From Ochrobactrum quorumnocens (GTDB taxonomy: Bacteria; Pseudomonadota; Alphaproteobacteria; Rhizobiales; Rhizobiaceae): a stretch of DNA of 64,000 bases. Made by a program: the position numbers and the translations under genes. The notes beneath the pieces were generated by a model, which saw nothing but the letters and a program-made list of their open reading frames with translations, searched no databases and had not been told where the DNA came from. Position 1 is the stretch's first letter. Every line of letters begins with the position of its first letter. Of the stretch, positions 37,478 through 47,719 are shown in pieces. Where the stretch lies: assembly GCF_002278035.1 (NCBI RefSeq), contig NZ_CP022603.1, forward strand, positions 62,001 to 126,000, written 5' to 3'.

Positions 37478-38219
37478 TTATAAATGCTCCTCTTGCGGCA
37501 TAAGAGCTACCTGATTGCCGGGAAAGTGTAACAGCCTCCCGACAAGATCAAGTTCGAGCAAGATCTAGTTGTGCGGACCGGCATTAATGCCGACATGCCT
37601 GACCAAAGTGTCCACATCAATCGGTACAGGGTCAAGGGCGTCGACCATAACATCACCCTCCTTGTCTTTGGCGATTGGTTGCAGCACTGCCGGTTCTTCA
37701 TCAAGCTGGTTCAAGAGATCAGCCTGTTCCAGATCGGATAAAATGCTGCCATCGGGCATAAGTGGTGCAAGAGATTCGATAACGTCGTCTGCTCTGGTAA
37801 CGAGTGTTGCGCGGTGAAACGTGCGCCAACGACAGACACATTGCGCGACCCAACGATTGCTACGGGTGGTTAGTGAAACACATTCGCGTCGCCCTTGATG
37901 ATAACCAGAGGTGTGCTTCGCAATTTTTCAGTTGTTGCGGATAGTCGGGCTCGCCCATGCCAACAAGGCGGGCTCCCATACGCTCAATGACTTCAAGCTT
38001 ACGCTCAGCATCGTCCAATGACAAAACACACTCTGGCCGCGAGCCGCCACGAAAATTGAGGTCGGGCAATCGTTCGATGGCGTTAGCTGCGGAGCCACAA
38101 AAGAGAATCAGGTCTCGGAAAGCAACCGGACCGATGTTTTCGGTTTGGATAAGGCATAGCCAGTTGATCCGCTGGCGGACGGAGAGGCGAAAGTCTTCGA
38201 ATTCGCGCCCTCTTTCATC
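37478..38219 (-). pseudogene. dprA: dprA (DNA processing protein A), multiply disrupted
   Basis: Order of surviving parts on the minus strand: an N-terminal SAM-like region (LSVRQRINWLCLIQTENIGP, LPDLNFRGGS, GARLVGMGEPDYPQQL), a frameshift, an in-frame TAA just before PPVAIVGSRNVSVVGARFT (start of the Rossmann fold), then loss of most of the fold, rejoining at ATLVTRADDVIESLAPL. The winged-helix end is broken by a TAG (GPHN-stop-ILLELDLVGRLLHFPGNQVALM). Intact DprA loads RecA on incoming single-stranded DNA. The gene keeps its usual place between plsY and topA, so this is local decay. The ATGA overlap with plsY suggests the original start. Confidence 0.88.
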
Positions 38220-38841
38220 CCTTTTTACCGATCTTGCTTTCCGTGCCGCTCAGAAGCCGCGAAATATTGGCTTGATGTTTGATGAAGATGATCACCGTCA
38301 TGACGGCAAACAATGCTGCAATCGCAAGATCTCCACGCACGTAAAGTGCAATTGGGACAATAAGGCTCGCGACCAGAGCCGAAAGCGACGAATAGCGGGT
38401 CAGTAGGGCTGTGATGATCCAGGCGGCGATGAACACCAGCGCACCGGACCAGGCAAGCCCAAGCAGGATGCCCAGATAGGTCGCAACGCCCTTGCCGCCT
38501 TTGAAGCCGATCCAGACAGGAAAAAGGTGGCCGATAAAGGCACCAAATCCGGCTGCAATCGCAGCATATTCACCAAAGCGCGAAGCAATCAGTACAGCGA
38601 GGGTGCCTTTAAATGCATCAAGAAGAAGCGTTGCAGCAGCGAGTTTCTTGTTTCCGGTGCGCAAGACGTTGGTCGCGCCAATATTGCCAGAGCCGATGGC
38701 GCGCACATCGCCAAGTCCGGCAAACCGGGTCAGGATAAGCCCGAAGGGAATAGAACCGAGAATGTAACCGAAAACCAGCGTGCCGAGCGACACCAAATTG
38801 AAAAGACCTGCTTCGGCCATGAAACTCCCCATTTGTTCCAT
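38215..38841 (-). CDS. plsY: Acyl-phosphate glycerol-3-phosphate acyltransferase PlsY
   Basis: 208 residues, five membrane segments. It contains the three PlsY signatures: [12 protein letters not shown], then [19 protein letters not shown], and [17 protein letters not shown]. It transfers the acyl group from acyl-phosphate (made by PlsX) to glycerol-3-phosphate, the first step of membrane phospholipid synthesis. A second ATG at 38820 (MAEAGL) is an alternative start. The stop overlaps the presumed start of the dprA remnant. Confidence 0.95.
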   Translation of the reverse strand: MEQMGSFMAEAGLFNLVSLGTLVFGYILGSIPFGLILTRFAGLGDVRAIGSGNIGATNVLRTGNKKLAAATLLLDAFKGTLAVLIASRFGEYAAIAAGFGAFIGHLFPVWIGFKGGKGVATYLGILLGLAWSGALVFIAAWIITALLTRYSSLSALVASLIVPIALYVRGDLAIAALFAVMTVIIFIKHQANISRLLSGTESKIGKKG

Positions 38842-38850
38842 ATATAAATT

Positions 38851-38939
38851 AAAGTACGAAGCGGCTTTGTGAAGGATAATACGTCAAAACAAATAGTTAG
38901 AGCAGTTTCAACGATTCAGCCTTCACTGAACCGCTCTAA
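38851..38939. repeat. Dispersed intergenic repeat, copy 2 (diverged)
   Basis: It has the core AAGTACGAAGCGGCTTTGTG and then an inverted repeat TTAGAGCAGTTTCA...TGAACCGCTCTAA. It is a tandem neighbour of copy 3 and about 80 percent alike by eye. Confidence 0.75.
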
Positions 38940-38944
38940 TTAAA

Positions 38945-39045
38945 GCATTTCCAGCAAAAGTGCGAAGCGGTTTTGCGTTGGATAATGCGTTAAAACAAAT
39001 AATTAGAGTGGTTTCAACGATTCAGCCTTCACTGAAACCACTCTA
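38945..39045. repeat. Dispersed intergenic repeat, copy 3
   Basis: GCATTTCCAGCAAAAGTGCG starts the copy and AAGCGGTTTTGCG follows. A long hairpin TAGAGTGGTTTCA/TGAAACCACTCTA ends it at 39045. It lies directly between pyrC and plsY and may act as the pyrC-side terminator. Confidence 0.8.
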
Positions 39046-39092
39046 CTTGAGAAGAAAAGCCGCCCAAAAGCAAGACGGCTTTCCCAGATTTG

Positions 39093-40379
39093 TTAAGCTG
39101 AATAAACCGTTTTGCCGCCAACTACGGTGCGGTTCACACGTCCCTGAAAGCGAGCACCCTCAAAGCAGCTGTTCTTCGAGCGTGAATGCAAATCCGGCTC
39201 GCGAACGACCCAAGGCTCGTCGAGATCAACGATGGCGAGGTCAGCTTTTGCACCCCGCTTGAGCGTCCCGGCATCAAGACCGAAAATACGTGCGGGCGCG
39301 GTAGAAAGGACTTCCGTAAGGCGCAGCAAAGGAATGCTGTCATTGTGGTAGAGGCGAAGTGCTGCGGCGAGCAGAGTTTCCAGGCCAATCGCCCCGGCTT
39401 CGGCATCTGCGAATGGAAGACGTTTGGTGTCGACATCCTGCGGGTCATGGGCAGAAACGACTATATCTATCGTACCATTTTTGACCGCTTCAACCATCGC
39501 AAGGCGATCTTCTTCGCTGCGCAGAGGCGGTGAAAGACGAAAGAATGTCCGGAATTCACCAATATCGTTTTCGTTGAGCGACAGGTGATTGATAGAAACA
39601 CCGGCGGTGACTTTCGTGCCGAGTTCTTTTGAGCGGCGCAAAGCATCGGCAGACATGGCGCAGGAAATCTGGGCCGCATGGTACTTGCTTCTGGTCAGCG
39701 CAGCAAGGCGCAGATCGCGCTCGAGCGGGATGACTTCAGCTTCACGTGGGCTGCCGGACAGGCCAAGCCAGCTTGCGAACAGACCTTCATTCATCACGCC
39801 ATTTGCGCCGAGATAGGGGTCGCGGGTTTCGCAGGCAATCACCGCGTCGAAGTCGCGGGCATAGGTTAGCGCGCGCCGCATCAACTGCGTGTTGGCAATT
39901 GTGTGACGGCCTTCAGTAAACGCAACGGCTCCAGCATTACGAAGCAGACCGATTTCGGTCATTTCCTCGCCATGCAGCCCCTTGGTGATAGCTGCTGCCG
40001 GATGGACATTGACGATGGCCGTGTCGCGCGCCGTACGCTTGACGAATTCCACAAGCGCAACATCATCGATGACCGGATCTGTATCAGGCATCATGATGAT
40101 GGAAGTGACGCCACCGGCTGCTGCCGCGCGGCTTGCGGAAGCAATGGTTTCGCGATGTTCGGCACCAGGTTCGCCGATGAAAACACGGGAATCGACCAGA
40201 CCCGGCAGAATCGCCATGCCATTGAGATCGATGATTTCTGCGCCCTCCGGAGCGCCCTGATTGCGCGCATCGGCACCGCTGGCGACGATCTTGCCATCCT
40301 CGATGAGCAGGCTACCGTTTTCGTCCAGTCCACGCGAAGGATCAACGATGCGGGCATTTTTAAACAGGGTCGTGCTCAT
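39093..40379 (-). CDS. pyrX: Dihydroorotase-like protein lacking metal ligands (PyrC'/PyrX type)
   Basis: 428 residues with the type I dihydroorotase/amidohydrolase fold ([33 protein letters not shown]). The metal-binding HxH after PGLVD is replaced by RVF. The later His ligands are also changed (ISCAM after AAQ, and SAHDPQD in place of TDHAPH). It should therefore be catalytically inactive. In pseudomonads and other bacteria a similar inactive PyrC' forms the structural partner of PyrB, and a second pyrC supplies the activity. It overlaps pyrB by four bases, consistent with that role. Confidence 0.85.
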   Translation of the reverse strand: MSTTLFKNARIVDPSRGLDENGSLLIEDGKIVASGADARNQGAPEGAEIIDLNGMAILPGLVDSRVFIGEPGAEHRETIASASRAAAAGGVTSIIMMPDTDPVIDDVALVEFVKRTARDTAIVNVHPAAAITKGLHGEEMTEIGLLRNAGAVAFTEGRHTIANTQLMRRALTYARDFDAVIACETRDPYLGANGVMNEGLFASWLGLSGSPREAEVIPLERDLRLAALTRSKYHAAQISCAMSADALRRSKELGTKVTAGVSINHLSLNENDIGEFRTFFRLSPPLRSEEDRLAMVEAVKNGTIDIVVSAHDPQDVDTKRLPFADAEAGAIGLETLLAAALRLYHNDSIPLLRLTEVLSTAPARIFGLDAGTLKRGAKADLAIVDLDEPWVVREPDLHSRSKNSCFEGARFQGRVNRTVVGGKTVYSA

Positions 40380-41347
40380 GCTCGCTCTCCGTCGCTCATC
40401 TGGTTACGTCGGGGATCAAGCAGCGCTTCCATGACCGCCATGCGAACGGCCACACCCATCTCAACCTGTTGCTGGATCATGCTTTGCGGACCATCGGCAA
40501 CGTCCGAGGCAATCTCCACCCCACGGTTCATCGGGCCGGGATGCATGACGAGAGCGTCAGGCTTGGCATATTTGAGCTTTTCGTTGTCGAGGCCATAGAA
40601 ATGGAAGTATTCGCGCACCGAAGGCACGAAGGAGCCGGCCATACGCTCGCGTTGAAGGCGCAGCATCATGACGACATCTGCGTCTTTCAGGCCTTCTTCC
40701 ATAGTGTTGTAAACCTCGACACTCATATCAGCGATACCAGCAGGCAGCAGTGTCGAAGGAGCGACGACACGAACACGTGCGCCGAGTGCATTGAGAAGCA
40801 GGATGTTGGAACGCGCAACACGAGAGTGAAGTACATCGCCGCAAATCGCAACAATGAGGTTTCCGATATCGCCTTTGGCGCGACGGATGGTGAGCGCATC
40901 AAGCAACGCTTGCGTCGGATGCTCATGAGCACCGTCACCCGCATTGACGACTGCACAGCCGACTTTCTGTGCGAGCAGTGCCGCAGCACCTGCCGAAGCA
41001 TGGCGAATGACCAGAATATCGGGCTGCATGGCGTTGAGCGTCATGGCAGTATCGATCAGCGTTTCGCCTTTTTTGACCGACGAATTGCCGACGGACATGT
41101 TCATCACGTCAGCACCCAGCCGTTTTCCGGCGAGTTCGAACGAAGATTGTGTTCGCGTCGATGCTTCAAAGAAGAGGTTGATTTGTGTGCGACCGCGCAG
41201 CACGGACTTTTTCTTTTCTGGCTGTCTCGAAACAGCGACTTCCTGATCGGCAAGATCAAGAAGGCAAAGAATGTCCAGGGGCGATAGCCCCTTGATGCCA
41301 AGCAGGTGGCGGTGAGGGAATAGCGGAGAGACCGTTTGGTTTGTCAT
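40376..41347 (-). CDS. pyrB: Aspartate carbamoyltransferase catalytic subunit
   Basis: 323 residues. Condenses carbamoyl phosphate with aspartate in pyrimidine synthesis. The carbamoyl-phosphate site is [34 protein letters not shown] and the aspartate-binding end [14 protein letters not shown] are also present. No pyrI regulatory subunit is adjacent. Instead it is coupled (ATGA) to the inactive dihydroorotase homologue, as in class A transcarbamoylases. Confidence 0.96.
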   Translation of the reverse strand: MTNQTVSPLFPHRHLLGIKGLSPLDILCLLDLADQEVAVSRQPEKKKSVLRGRTQINLFFEASTRTQSSFELAGKRLGADVMNMSVGNSSVKKGETLIDTAMTLNAMQPDILVIRHASAGAAALLAQKVGCAVVNAGDGAHEHPTQALLDALTIRRAKGDIGNLIVAICGDVLHSRVARSNILLLNALGARVRVVAPSTLLPAGIADMSVEVYNTMEEGLKDADVVMMLRLQRERMAGSFVPSVREYFHFYGLDNEKLKYAKPDALVMHPGPMNRGVEIASDVADGPQSMIQQQVEMGVAVRMAVMEALLDPRRNQMSDGERA

Positions 41348-41540
41348 GGCAAGTCATCCGTATAGAGCTGCGACAGCTGGACCGCAACCGCCGTTATAAT
41401 GGCTTTGGTCGATTCACAAAGAAAAACCTGTATTCTTTTGGGTGGAAATTGCACGTCCGTTGGAAAATGTTAGGAAATTGGGATGCAAGAGGGCATAAAT
41501 TGAATTCGGTCGGAGCGCTGATCTGACGGAATTTGGTCTC

Positions 41541-41610
41541 CGCTCTAACTACTTGTTCTTACGCATTGGCCTCACGCAAAACCGCTTCGCACTTTTGGCA
41601 AATGCTCTAA
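41541..41610. repeat. Dispersed intergenic repeat, copy 4 (opposite orientation)
   Basis: CTCTAACTACTTGTTCTTACG starts the copy, and CAAAACCGCTTCGCACTTTT follows up to 41596, ending GCAAATGCTCTAA. It is the reverse complement of copies 2 and 3 and lies just upstream of the acyl-CoA dehydrogenase start. Confidence 0.75.
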
Positions 41611-41626
41611 CCAAACGGATAAGCCT

Positions 41627-43255
41627 GTGAAAACTCACGAAGTCACCAACCAGACACCGTCCATGACGGGCAACAATGCATATCTGGGCGATCCGCTTCT
41701 GATACAAATCGCAGCGCGTTTTCCGAAGGAACTCCACAGCGATCTGGAGAATACCGGACGTTTTGTCTTATCAGTTGAAGCGCAGGATCTTGCGCGCTTG
41801 GCAAATACTGAGCTGCCAAAACTACGTACGCATGACCGGCAGGGACGGCGCGCTGATCTTATTGAATATCATCCTGCCTACCACGCCTTGATGCGCCGCT
41901 CGATTGCGCAGGGGCTGCATTGCTCGATCTGGGAAGCGAATCCTCTTGAAACCGGACGCCGTCATCAGGCACGTGCCGCGCGTTTTTATCTGACAGCGCA
42001 GCTTGAAGCTGGACATCTTTGTCCGTTGACGATGACGAACGCGTCGCTTGCCGCCGTGATGGCATCGCCCGAACTTTACAAGGAATGGTCGCCACAGGTT
42101 CTGTCGCGCAAATATGATTCCTCGCAAAAGCCCGCGTTTAGCAAACAAGGCATCACGCTCGGCATGGGTATGACCGAAAAGCAGGGCGGCACAGATGTGC
42201 GTGCCAACACGACCCGTGCGGAACGCAATGAGGATGGTACTTATACACTGAGCGGCCATAAGTGGTTTATGTCGGCTCCAATGTCGGATGCGTTTCTCGT
42301 ATTGGCCCAAGCGGAAGAAGGGCTTTCTTGCTTCCTTTTGCCGCGTTTGACCAATGAAGCCGCGGGAAATGGCTTTTTCTTCCAGCGCCTGAAAGACAAG
42401 CTGGGCAATAAGTCCAACGCTTCCGCAGAAGTCGAATTCGACGGTGCTATCGGCCACCTCGTCGGAAATTCCGGCGAAGGCGTGAAAACCATCATGGATA
42501 TGGTGACGCTTACCCGTCTTGATTGTGCGGTTGCTTCTGCTGGTTTGATGCGTTCCGGTCTGGCTGAAGCCGTTCATCATGCGCGTCATCGCGTGGTGTT
42601 TGATAAGCCATTGATCGAACAGCCGCTGATGAACCGTGTTCTGGCTGATTTGGCGCTGGATGTAGCGGGTGCAACAGCACTTTCCATGCGCCTTGCCCGT
42701 GCGTTCGACATGGCGGCAAGCGACCGGGCGGAAGCCGCTTTCGCTCGCTGCATGACACCTGTCGTTAAATATTGGGTCTGCAAGATCGCTCCAGCACTGC
42801 TTTACGAAGCGATGGAGTGCCTTGGTGGGAATGGCTATATCGAGGAGGGTAATCTCGCCCGCGCCTATCGTGAAGCCCCTGTCAACGCGATCTGGGAAGG
42901 TTCCGGCAATGTTATGGCGCTCGATGTGGCGCGCGTGCTGTCGCGCGCACCGGCACTTTTTGATGAAGTGCTGGATTGGATCAGCGAACAATTGGGCGTG
43001 CGTGGGCAGGGCACAATCGATGTACTTCAGGCCGCATTGCAACTGACTGAGACCGATCAGGGTGTCGCGCGTCTTCTGACAGAACAGCTCGCCTATGCCG
43101 CCGCCGCCGCCGAACTGCGTAACCTTGGTGCAGATGACATTGCAGATGCTTTCATTGAAACCCGGCTCGGCGGGCAGTGGCGCTCGACCTATGGCATGTT
43201 AGACGCGCGCCACAATGCCAACAGGATTCTTGATCAGCTCTATCCGGCGTCGTAA
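41627..43255 (+). CDS. Acyl-CoA dehydrogenase, AidB-like
   Basis: 542 residues from a GTG. The opening [11 protein letters not shown] and the length (about 540, longer than the 380-400 of ordinary acyl-CoA dehydrogenases) fit the AidB/isovaleryl-CoA-dehydrogenase-like branch. FAD-binding segments are visible ([34 protein letters not shown]), as is the C-terminal helical bundle with [12 protein letters not shown] and [15 protein letters not shown]. AidB binds DNA and is induced by alkylation in E. coli. Whether this protein does so is not known. The 3' end overlaps the convergent ruvX by 16 bases. Confidence 0.88.
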   Translation: MKTHEVTNQTPSMTGNNAYLGDPLLIQIAARFPKELHSDLENTGRFVLSVEAQDLARLANTELPKLRTHDRQGRRADLIEYHPAYHALMRRSIAQGLHCSIWEANPLETGRRHQARAARFYLTAQLEAGHLCPLTMTNASLAAVMASPELYKEWSPQVLSRKYDSSQKPAFSKQGITLGMGMTEKQGGTDVRANTTRAERNEDGTYTLSGHKWFMSAPMSDAFLVLAQAEEGLSCFLLPRLTNEAAGNGFFFQRLKDKLGNKSNASAEVEFDGAIGHLVGNSGEGVKTIMDMVTLTRLDCAVASAGLMRSGLAEAVHHARHRVVFDKPLIEQPLMNRVLADLALDVAGATALSMRLARAFDMAASDRAEAAFARCMTPVVKYWVCKIAPALLYEAMECLGGNGYIEEGNLARAYREAPVNAIWEGSGNVMALDVARVLSRAPALFDEVLDWISEQLGVRGQGTIDVLQAALQLTETDQGVARLLTEQLAYAAAAAELRNLGADDIADAFIETRLGGQWRSTYGMLDARHNANRILDQLYPAS

Positions 43256-43743
43256 TCGCTATCGTCTCGATGTGATGATCGAAGCAGGTGCAAGCGATCC
43301 AGTGCACCTTGCAGAATGAATGAAGCAGCGGCTGAATCAATGCGTTCGGCTCGCTTGCCGCGCGAGACGTCCATGCCGATCAATGCGCGTTCTGCAGCAA
43401 CTGTCGACAGCCGTTCGTCCCAGAAGACGAATGGTAGATCAGTAAGCGGCTGCATGGTACGGACAAATGCACGTGTCGCCTGAACGCGTGGTCCCGCAGT
43501 GCCATCCATATTCATTGGCAGGCCGATAATGATGATGCCAACTTTGTCGGCTTCCAAGGCTTTGAGCAGCACCTGAGCATCGATTGTGAACTTGGCACGT
43601 TTGATAACAGTGCGAGGGTTGGCGAATGACAGGCCAAGATCGGAAACTGCAAGGCCGATGGTTTTGGTGCCAAGATCAAGCCCGGCAATGGTCTGGCCGG
43701 GTTGCAGGATTTCCAAAACGTCTTCGATTTCAACGACGGCCAT
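43240..43743 (-). CDS. ruvX: Holliday junction resolvase-like protein RuvX (YqgF)
   Basis: 167 residues, RNase H fold. The first catalytic Asp is in [16 protein letters not shown], followed by [13 protein letters not shown] and [13 protein letters not shown] with further acidic residues, and a late Asp in [13 protein letters not shown]. YqgF proteins process the 5' end of pre-16S rRNA. It is divergent from the UPF0173 gene. Confidence 0.93.
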   Translation of the reverse strand: MAVVEIEDVLEILQPGQTIAGLDLGTKTIGLAVSDLGLSFANPRTVIKRAKFTIDAQVLLKALEADKVGIIIIGLPMNMDGTAGPRVQATRAFVRTMQPLTDLPFVFWDERLSTVAAERALIGMDVSRGKRAERIDSAAASFILQGALDRLHLLRSSHRDDSDYDAG

Positions 43744-43807
43744 TGTTCCTCATAGCTTTCTGATCAGGGCAATTTGATCAGGCGTCATATTGCCTGAAAC
43801 GTTAGGT

Positions 43808-43866
43808 GAGCATTTCCCGCAAAAGTGTGTAGCGATTTTGCGTTGGATAATGCGAAAAACAAAGAG
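43808..43866. repeat. Dispersed intergenic repeat, copy 5 (diverged)
   Basis: GAGCATTTCCCGCAAAAGTG followed by TGTAGCGATTTTGCGTTGGATAATGCG. The core GCGAAGCGG has become GTGTAGCGA. It lies in the ruvX/UPF0173 divergent intergenic region. Confidence 0.65.
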
Positions 43867-43956
43867 ATAAAACAGCTGCGGCTTTGCATTTTAACCGAAG
43901 CTGACCGTCGTAATATCTGTTTTAAAACTGAAAATCGAGCCGCAAGGAGTACTGCA

Positions 43957-44664
43957 ATGAAAATCACCTGGTTGGGCCACGCTGCTTATCGTGTTGAAAC
44001 GGACAAAGCGGTCATTCTGATCGATCCATTCATCAATGGAAACCCTGGCGCCAAAGGCATCGATTTTAAAGAAGCAACGCAGGGTGTCACGCATATTACA
44101 CTGACCCACGGTCATGGCGACCATATCGGCGACACTGTCGAAATCGCCAAAGAGCATGGCGCAACGGTCATCGCGAACCCAGAAATTACTGGTTGGCTCG
44201 GTCGCCAAGGCCTTGAAAATTTCAGCATGGGCAATACGGGCGGGACGATTGTTCTCGACGGCTTTAGCGTGACATTTGTTAACGCGTTGCATTCTTCAGC
44301 GCTAATGACAGAAGACGGCATCACACAATCGATGGGCAATCCGAACGGTCTGGTTTTCCATTTCGAAAATGCTCCGACACTTTATCATATGGGTGATACG
44401 GATATATTTTCCGACATGGCGCTGATCAACGAACTGCATCAACCAGAAATCGGCATCGTGCCGGTTGGTGATCGCTTCACCATGGGTGGTGCTGTTGCAG
44501 CCCTTGCCTGCCAGCGTTATTTCAACTTCAGGACCGTAATGCCGTGCCATTACGGATCATTCCCATTCATTGAAAAGACCGCCGACAAGTTCGTTGCGGC
44601 GATGGCCGATCATAAGGAAACGAAGGTTCTGGTCGCCGGACCCGGTACTGTTCACAGTTTTTAG
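43957..44664 (+). CDS. UPF0173 metal-dependent hydrolase (metallo-beta-lactamase fold)
   Basis: 235 residues. The ATG at 43957 has AAGGAG nine bases upstream. The longer frame back to 43825 overlaps an intergenic repeat and is rejected. Metal-binding motifs of the fold are present: [11 protein letters not shown], an internal [16 protein letters not shown] and the final [10 protein letters not shown]. Members hydrolyse unknown substrates. The gene is apparently monocistronic. Confidence 0.92.
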   Translation: MKITWLGHAAYRVETDKAVILIDPFINGNPGAKGIDFKEATQGVTHITLTHGHGDHIGDTVEIAKEHGATVIANPEITGWLGRQGLENFSMGNTGGTIVLDGFSVTFVNALHSSALMTEDGITQSMGNPNGLVFHFENAPTLYHMGDTDIFSDMALINELHQPEIGIVPVGDRFTMGGAVAALACQRYFNFRTVMPCHYGSFPFIEKTADKFVAAMADHKETKVLVAGPGTVHSF

Positions 44665-44701
44665 AGCGCCTTTCCATCTGATGCAATCAGACAGGCGCTC
44701 T
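44663..44701 (+). terminator. Long hairpin overlapping the UPF0173 stop codon
   Basis: AGAGCGCCT pairs with AGGCGCTCT, and inside that TCTGAT pairs with ATCAGA. There is no T-run downstream, so it is terminator-like at best. It belongs to the same intergenic repeat mosaic as copy 6, which follows. Confidence 0.45.
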
Positions 44702-44716
44702 GGCGATTTGCTATAA

Positions 44717-44764
44717 CGCGCATTTTGTCCGAAAACCGCTTCGCACTTTTCGGGATGCACTCTA
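44717..44764. repeat. Dispersed intergenic repeat, copy 6 (opposite orientation to copy 1)
   Basis: TTTGTCCGAAAACCGCTTCG, then CACTTTTCGGGATGC. It is almost the exact reverse complement of copy 1. It lies between the UPF0173 and gatC genes. Confidence 0.8.
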
Positions 44765-44881
44765 ACTGCGTATGGAAGCGCAAGAAATGTTGCGCTTCCC
44801 CACCTGCACCGTTATAGCCGGTAAAAGAACCTTTTCGGGGCAGCTTCGTGCTGCCCTAATCAAGCATTTGCGGAGAACAGG

Positions 44882-45169
44882 ATGTCCGTCGATATTTCCA
44901 CCGTCAAGCGTGTAGCGCATCTCGCGCGCATCGCTGTCAGCGAAGATGAAGCTGAACGCATGACCGGTGAGCTCAATGCAATTCTGGGCTTTGTCGAGCA
45001 GTTGAACGAAGTCGATATTGATGGCGTTGAGCCGATGACATCGGTCTCGCCGATGAAGATGCGTTTGCGTGAAGATGCTGTTACGGATGGCAATATTGCC
45101 AGTGCCGTCGTTGCGAATGCACCGGTCACGGAAGATAATTTCTTCGTCGTTCCAAAGGTCGTGGAGTAA
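44882..45169 (+). CDS. gatC: Asp/Glu-tRNA amidotransferase subunit C
   Basis: 95 residues. Typical GatC pattern: [20 protein letters not shown], an [12 protein letters not shown] helix, and a C-terminal LREDAVTDG stretch. It clamps GatA to GatB in the enzyme that converts Glu-tRNA(Gln) and Asp-tRNA(Asn) to their amidated forms. gatA follows after one acetyltransferase gene. gatB is not in this window. Confidence 0.95.
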   Translation: MSVDISTVKRVAHLARIAVSEDEAERMTGELNAILGFVEQLNEVDIDGVEPMTSVSPMKMRLREDAVTDGNIASAVVANAPVTEDNFFVVPKVVE

Positions 45170-45172
45170 GTC

Positions 45173-45649
45173 ATGGCCATTCGGGTTTCCATCGAGACCC
45201 CGTTGCAGGATGATGTGCGCGATCTGGTTGAAGCCTTGAACGCACATATGTTGCCGCTCTCGCCGCTCGAATTCCAGTTCAAGATGACGGTTGAGCAGAT
45301 GGCTGAGCCTGCGACAACGGTTTTCTTGGCTCGCGATGAAGACGGTAAGGCTGTCGGTTGCGGTGCATTAAAAATGCACGACGACGGTGTGGGCGAATTG
45401 AAGCGCATGTTCACCCGACCGGAAGTCCGCGGAAAACGCGTTGGCTCGTTACTTGTCGATGCGATTGTTGAGCTGGCAAGAGCCAAAGGTGTTTCGCGTC
45501 TGGTCCTTGAAACGGGCACTGGTCCCGGCTTTGATGGTGCCTGGCGGCTTTATGAGAATTCAGGTTTTGCGCGCTGCGGCGTGGTTCTGGATTATCCGGA
45601 CTCCGAATACAGCGCCTTTTTTGAAAAGCGTCTCGTTGAGGCGCACTGA
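45173..45649 (+). CDS. GNAT-family N-acetyltransferase
   Basis: 158 residues. The acetyl-CoA-binding motif A is recognisable in RMFTRPEVRGKRVGSLLVD and motif B in YENSGFARCG. The substrate is unknown. It starts three bases after gatC and ends 12 bases before gatA, so it is inserted in the gatCA operon. Confidence 0.88.
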   Translation: MAIRVSIETPLQDDVRDLVEALNAHMLPLSPLEFQFKMTVEQMAEPATTVFLARDEDGKAVGCGALKMHDDGVGELKRMFTRPEVRGKRVGSLLVDAIVELARAKGVSRLVLETGTGPGFDGAWRLYENSGFARCGVVLDYPDSEYSAFFEKRLVEAH

Positions 45650-45661
45650 CAGGATTTGACG

Positions 45662-47143
45662 ATGAGCGAACTGACCGCACTGACCATTGCCGAAGCGCGC
45701 GACAAGCTGAAGGCCAAGGCGATTACCGCGACCGAACTGACGGAAGCCTATATTGCGGCGATCGATTCCGCCAATGAGGCGATCAATGCCTATGTTGCCG
45801 CGACGCCTGAAAAGGCGCGGGAAATGGCAAAAGCTTCGGATGCGCGCATTGCTGAAGGCAGAGCTGGCGCTCTTGAAGGCATTCCACTCGGTGTGAAAGA
45901 TCTGTTTGCGACCAAGGGCATCCATACTCAGGCCTGCTCGCATATTCTCGATAGCTTTAAGCCTGAATATGAATCAACCGTCACGGCCAATCTTTGGGCA
46001 GACGGTGCAGTCATGCTTGGTAAGCTCAATATGGATGAGTTCGCCATGGGCTCGTCGAATGAAAATTCCTATTATGGTGCCGTAAAGAATCCGTGGCGCG
46101 CAAACGGTTCAGATGTCAATCTGGTGCCGGGTGGTTCGTCTGGTGGTTCAGCCGCAGCCGTTGCCGCGCAGCTTTGCGCTGGCGCCACTGCAACCGACAC
46201 GGGCGGTTCAATTCGTCAGCCTGCAGCATTCACGGGTACAGTTGGTATCAAGCCGACCTATGGCCGCGTGTCGCGCTGGGGGGTCGTTGCCTATGCGTCG
46301 TCGCTCGATCAGGCTGGTCCGATAGCCCGCGATGTTCGCGATGCTGCGATCCTGTTGAAATCCATGGCCTCGCTCGATCTTAAGGACACAACTTCGGTTG
46401 ATCTGCCGGTGCCTGATTATGAAGCAGCCATTGGCAAGTCCCTCAAGGGCATGAAGATCGGCATTCCAAAAGAATACCGTGCTGAAGGCATGCCGGAAGA
46501 GATCGAGGCGCTCTGGCAAAAGGGCGTTCAGTATCTCAAGGATGCTGGTGCAGAAATCGTCGATATTTCGCTGCCCCATACCAAATACGCGCTTGCTGCC
46601 TATTATATCGTTGCCCCAGCGGAAGCCTCGTCCAATCTCGCGCGTTATGATGGCGTGCGTTATGGTCTGCGTGTGCCGGGCAAAGACATTGCCGACCTGT
46701 ATGAGCAGAGCCGTGCTGCAGGCTTTGGTAAGGAAGTGAAGCGCCGTATTCTGACCGGCACCTATGTTCTATCAGCTGGTTATTACGATGCCTATTATCT
46801 GCGCGCGCAGAAGGTACGTACGCTGATCAAGAAGGACTTTGAAAACGTCTTCGCGAGCGGTGTCCATGCAATCCTGACGCCCGTCACGCCTTCCGCTGCA
46901 TTCAGCATCGGTGACAAGGAACTGGCGAACGATCCGGTCAAAATGTACCTCAACGACATTTTCACGATCACGCTCAATATGGCGGGTCTGCCGGGTATTT
47001 CGGTTCCAGCCGGTCTTAACGATCAGGGGCTGCCGCTTGGTTTACAGCTTATCGGACGTCCATTCGAGGAAGAAACGCTGTTTCAGGCCGCTGGCGCTAT
47101 TGAACAGGCAGCTGGACGCTTTATCCCTAAGAAATGGTGGTAA
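45662..47143 (+). CDS. gatA: Asp/Glu-tRNA amidotransferase subunit A
   Basis: 493 residues. Amidase-signature glutaminase subunit. The Ser-cisSer-Lys triad is visible: Lys in [10 protein letters not shown], cis-Ser in [14 protein letters not shown] and nucleophile Ser in [13 protein letters not shown]. The ATG at 45662 is preferred to the TTG two codons earlier. It supplies ammonia to GatB for transamidation of mischarged tRNAs. Confidence 0.97.
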   Translation: MSELTALTIAEARDKLKAKAITATELTEAYIAAIDSANEAINAYVAATPEKAREMAKASDARIAEGRAGALEGIPLGVKDLFATKGIHTQACSHILDSFKPEYESTVTANLWADGAVMLGKLNMDEFAMGSSNENSYYGAVKNPWRANGSDVNLVPGGSSGGSAAAVAAQLCAGATATDTGGSIRQPAAFTGTVGIKPTYGRVSRWGVVAYASSLDQAGPIARDVRDAAILLKSMASLDLKDTTSVDLPVPDYEAAIGKSLKGMKIGIPKEYRAEGMPEEIEALWQKGVQYLKDAGAEIVDISLPHTKYALAAYYIVAPAEASSNLARYDGVRYGLRVPGKDIADLYEQSRAAGFGKEVKRRILTGTYVLSAGYYDAYYLRAQKVRTLIKKDFENVFASGVHAILTPVTPSAAFSIGDKELANDPVKMYLNDIFTITLNMAGLPGISVPAGLNDQGLPLGLQLIGRPFEEETLFQAAGAIEQAAGRFIPKKWW

Positions 47144-47625
47144 AATCTGAACCTCTCATTCGCCGGGCCAAGACGCCCGGCGAATTTGTTTTCATGGCTC
47201 AGTTGGCCGTCCGTGCGTGGCAAACCGCAGCTCGCTCCATTGAATTGACGGATGAAAGTCGGTCCGTGCTTAAAGCGAAATTTCTGCGCGATCTGAACGC
47301 GAATGCCGATGGCGTTCTTGTGATTGAGCGACAAGGTGAGATTTGCGGCTGGGGCGCGCGCGTACCGAATTGCAATTACGTCTCCGATCTTTGGATTGAT
47401 CCCGCCTATCACGGTCAGGGGTTGGGCGGCTTATTGCTTAATGCACTGTTGGCGCAGATTCTGCTTGATGGGTTTGCTGAAGCCGAAATTGGAACGCACG
47501 CTGATAATCTTCCGGCAATCGGGCTTTATAGAAAAGCCGGCTTCGCTATTTACCGAGAGGAAGAAGAGTGGTCTGAGAGCTTTGGTCGTCGGGTCGAAAA
47601 GGTTCGCATGAAGGCGAGCTTATAA
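47134..47625 (+). CDS. GNAT-family N-acetyltransferase
   Basis: 163 residues. The acetyl-CoA-binding region is [20 protein letters not shown], and the C-terminal part has [11 protein letters not shown]. It overlaps the end of gatA by ten bases, so it is translationally coupled. It is unlike the acetyltransferase upstream, so it is probably not a recent duplicate. The substrate is unknown. Confidence 0.88.
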   Translation: MVVKSEPLIRRAKTPGEFVFMAQLAVRAWQTAARSIELTDESRSVLKAKFLRDLNANADGVLVIERQGEICGWGARVPNCNYVSDLWIDPAYHGQGLGGLLLNALLAQILLDGFAEAEIGTHADNLPAIGLYRKAGFAIYREEEEWSESFGRRVEKVRMKASL

Positions 47626-47719
47626 AACTCCCGGAAAAGCTCCTCCTTAAAGCTCCATTGTCATTTGCACATATGCGCCTATCCTCTTGTAAGGAATCAA
47701 TTTTCAGGAGGAGGGGCTT

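Noticed and set aside
40469..41287. 272-codon plus-strand open frame
   Set aside because: Antisense to pyrB.
41822..43042. 406-codon open frame on the minus strand
   Set aside because: It is fully antisense to the AidB-like dehydrogenase, whose protein has clear family motifs. The antisense product is rich in His, Cys and Arg and has no recognisable domain.
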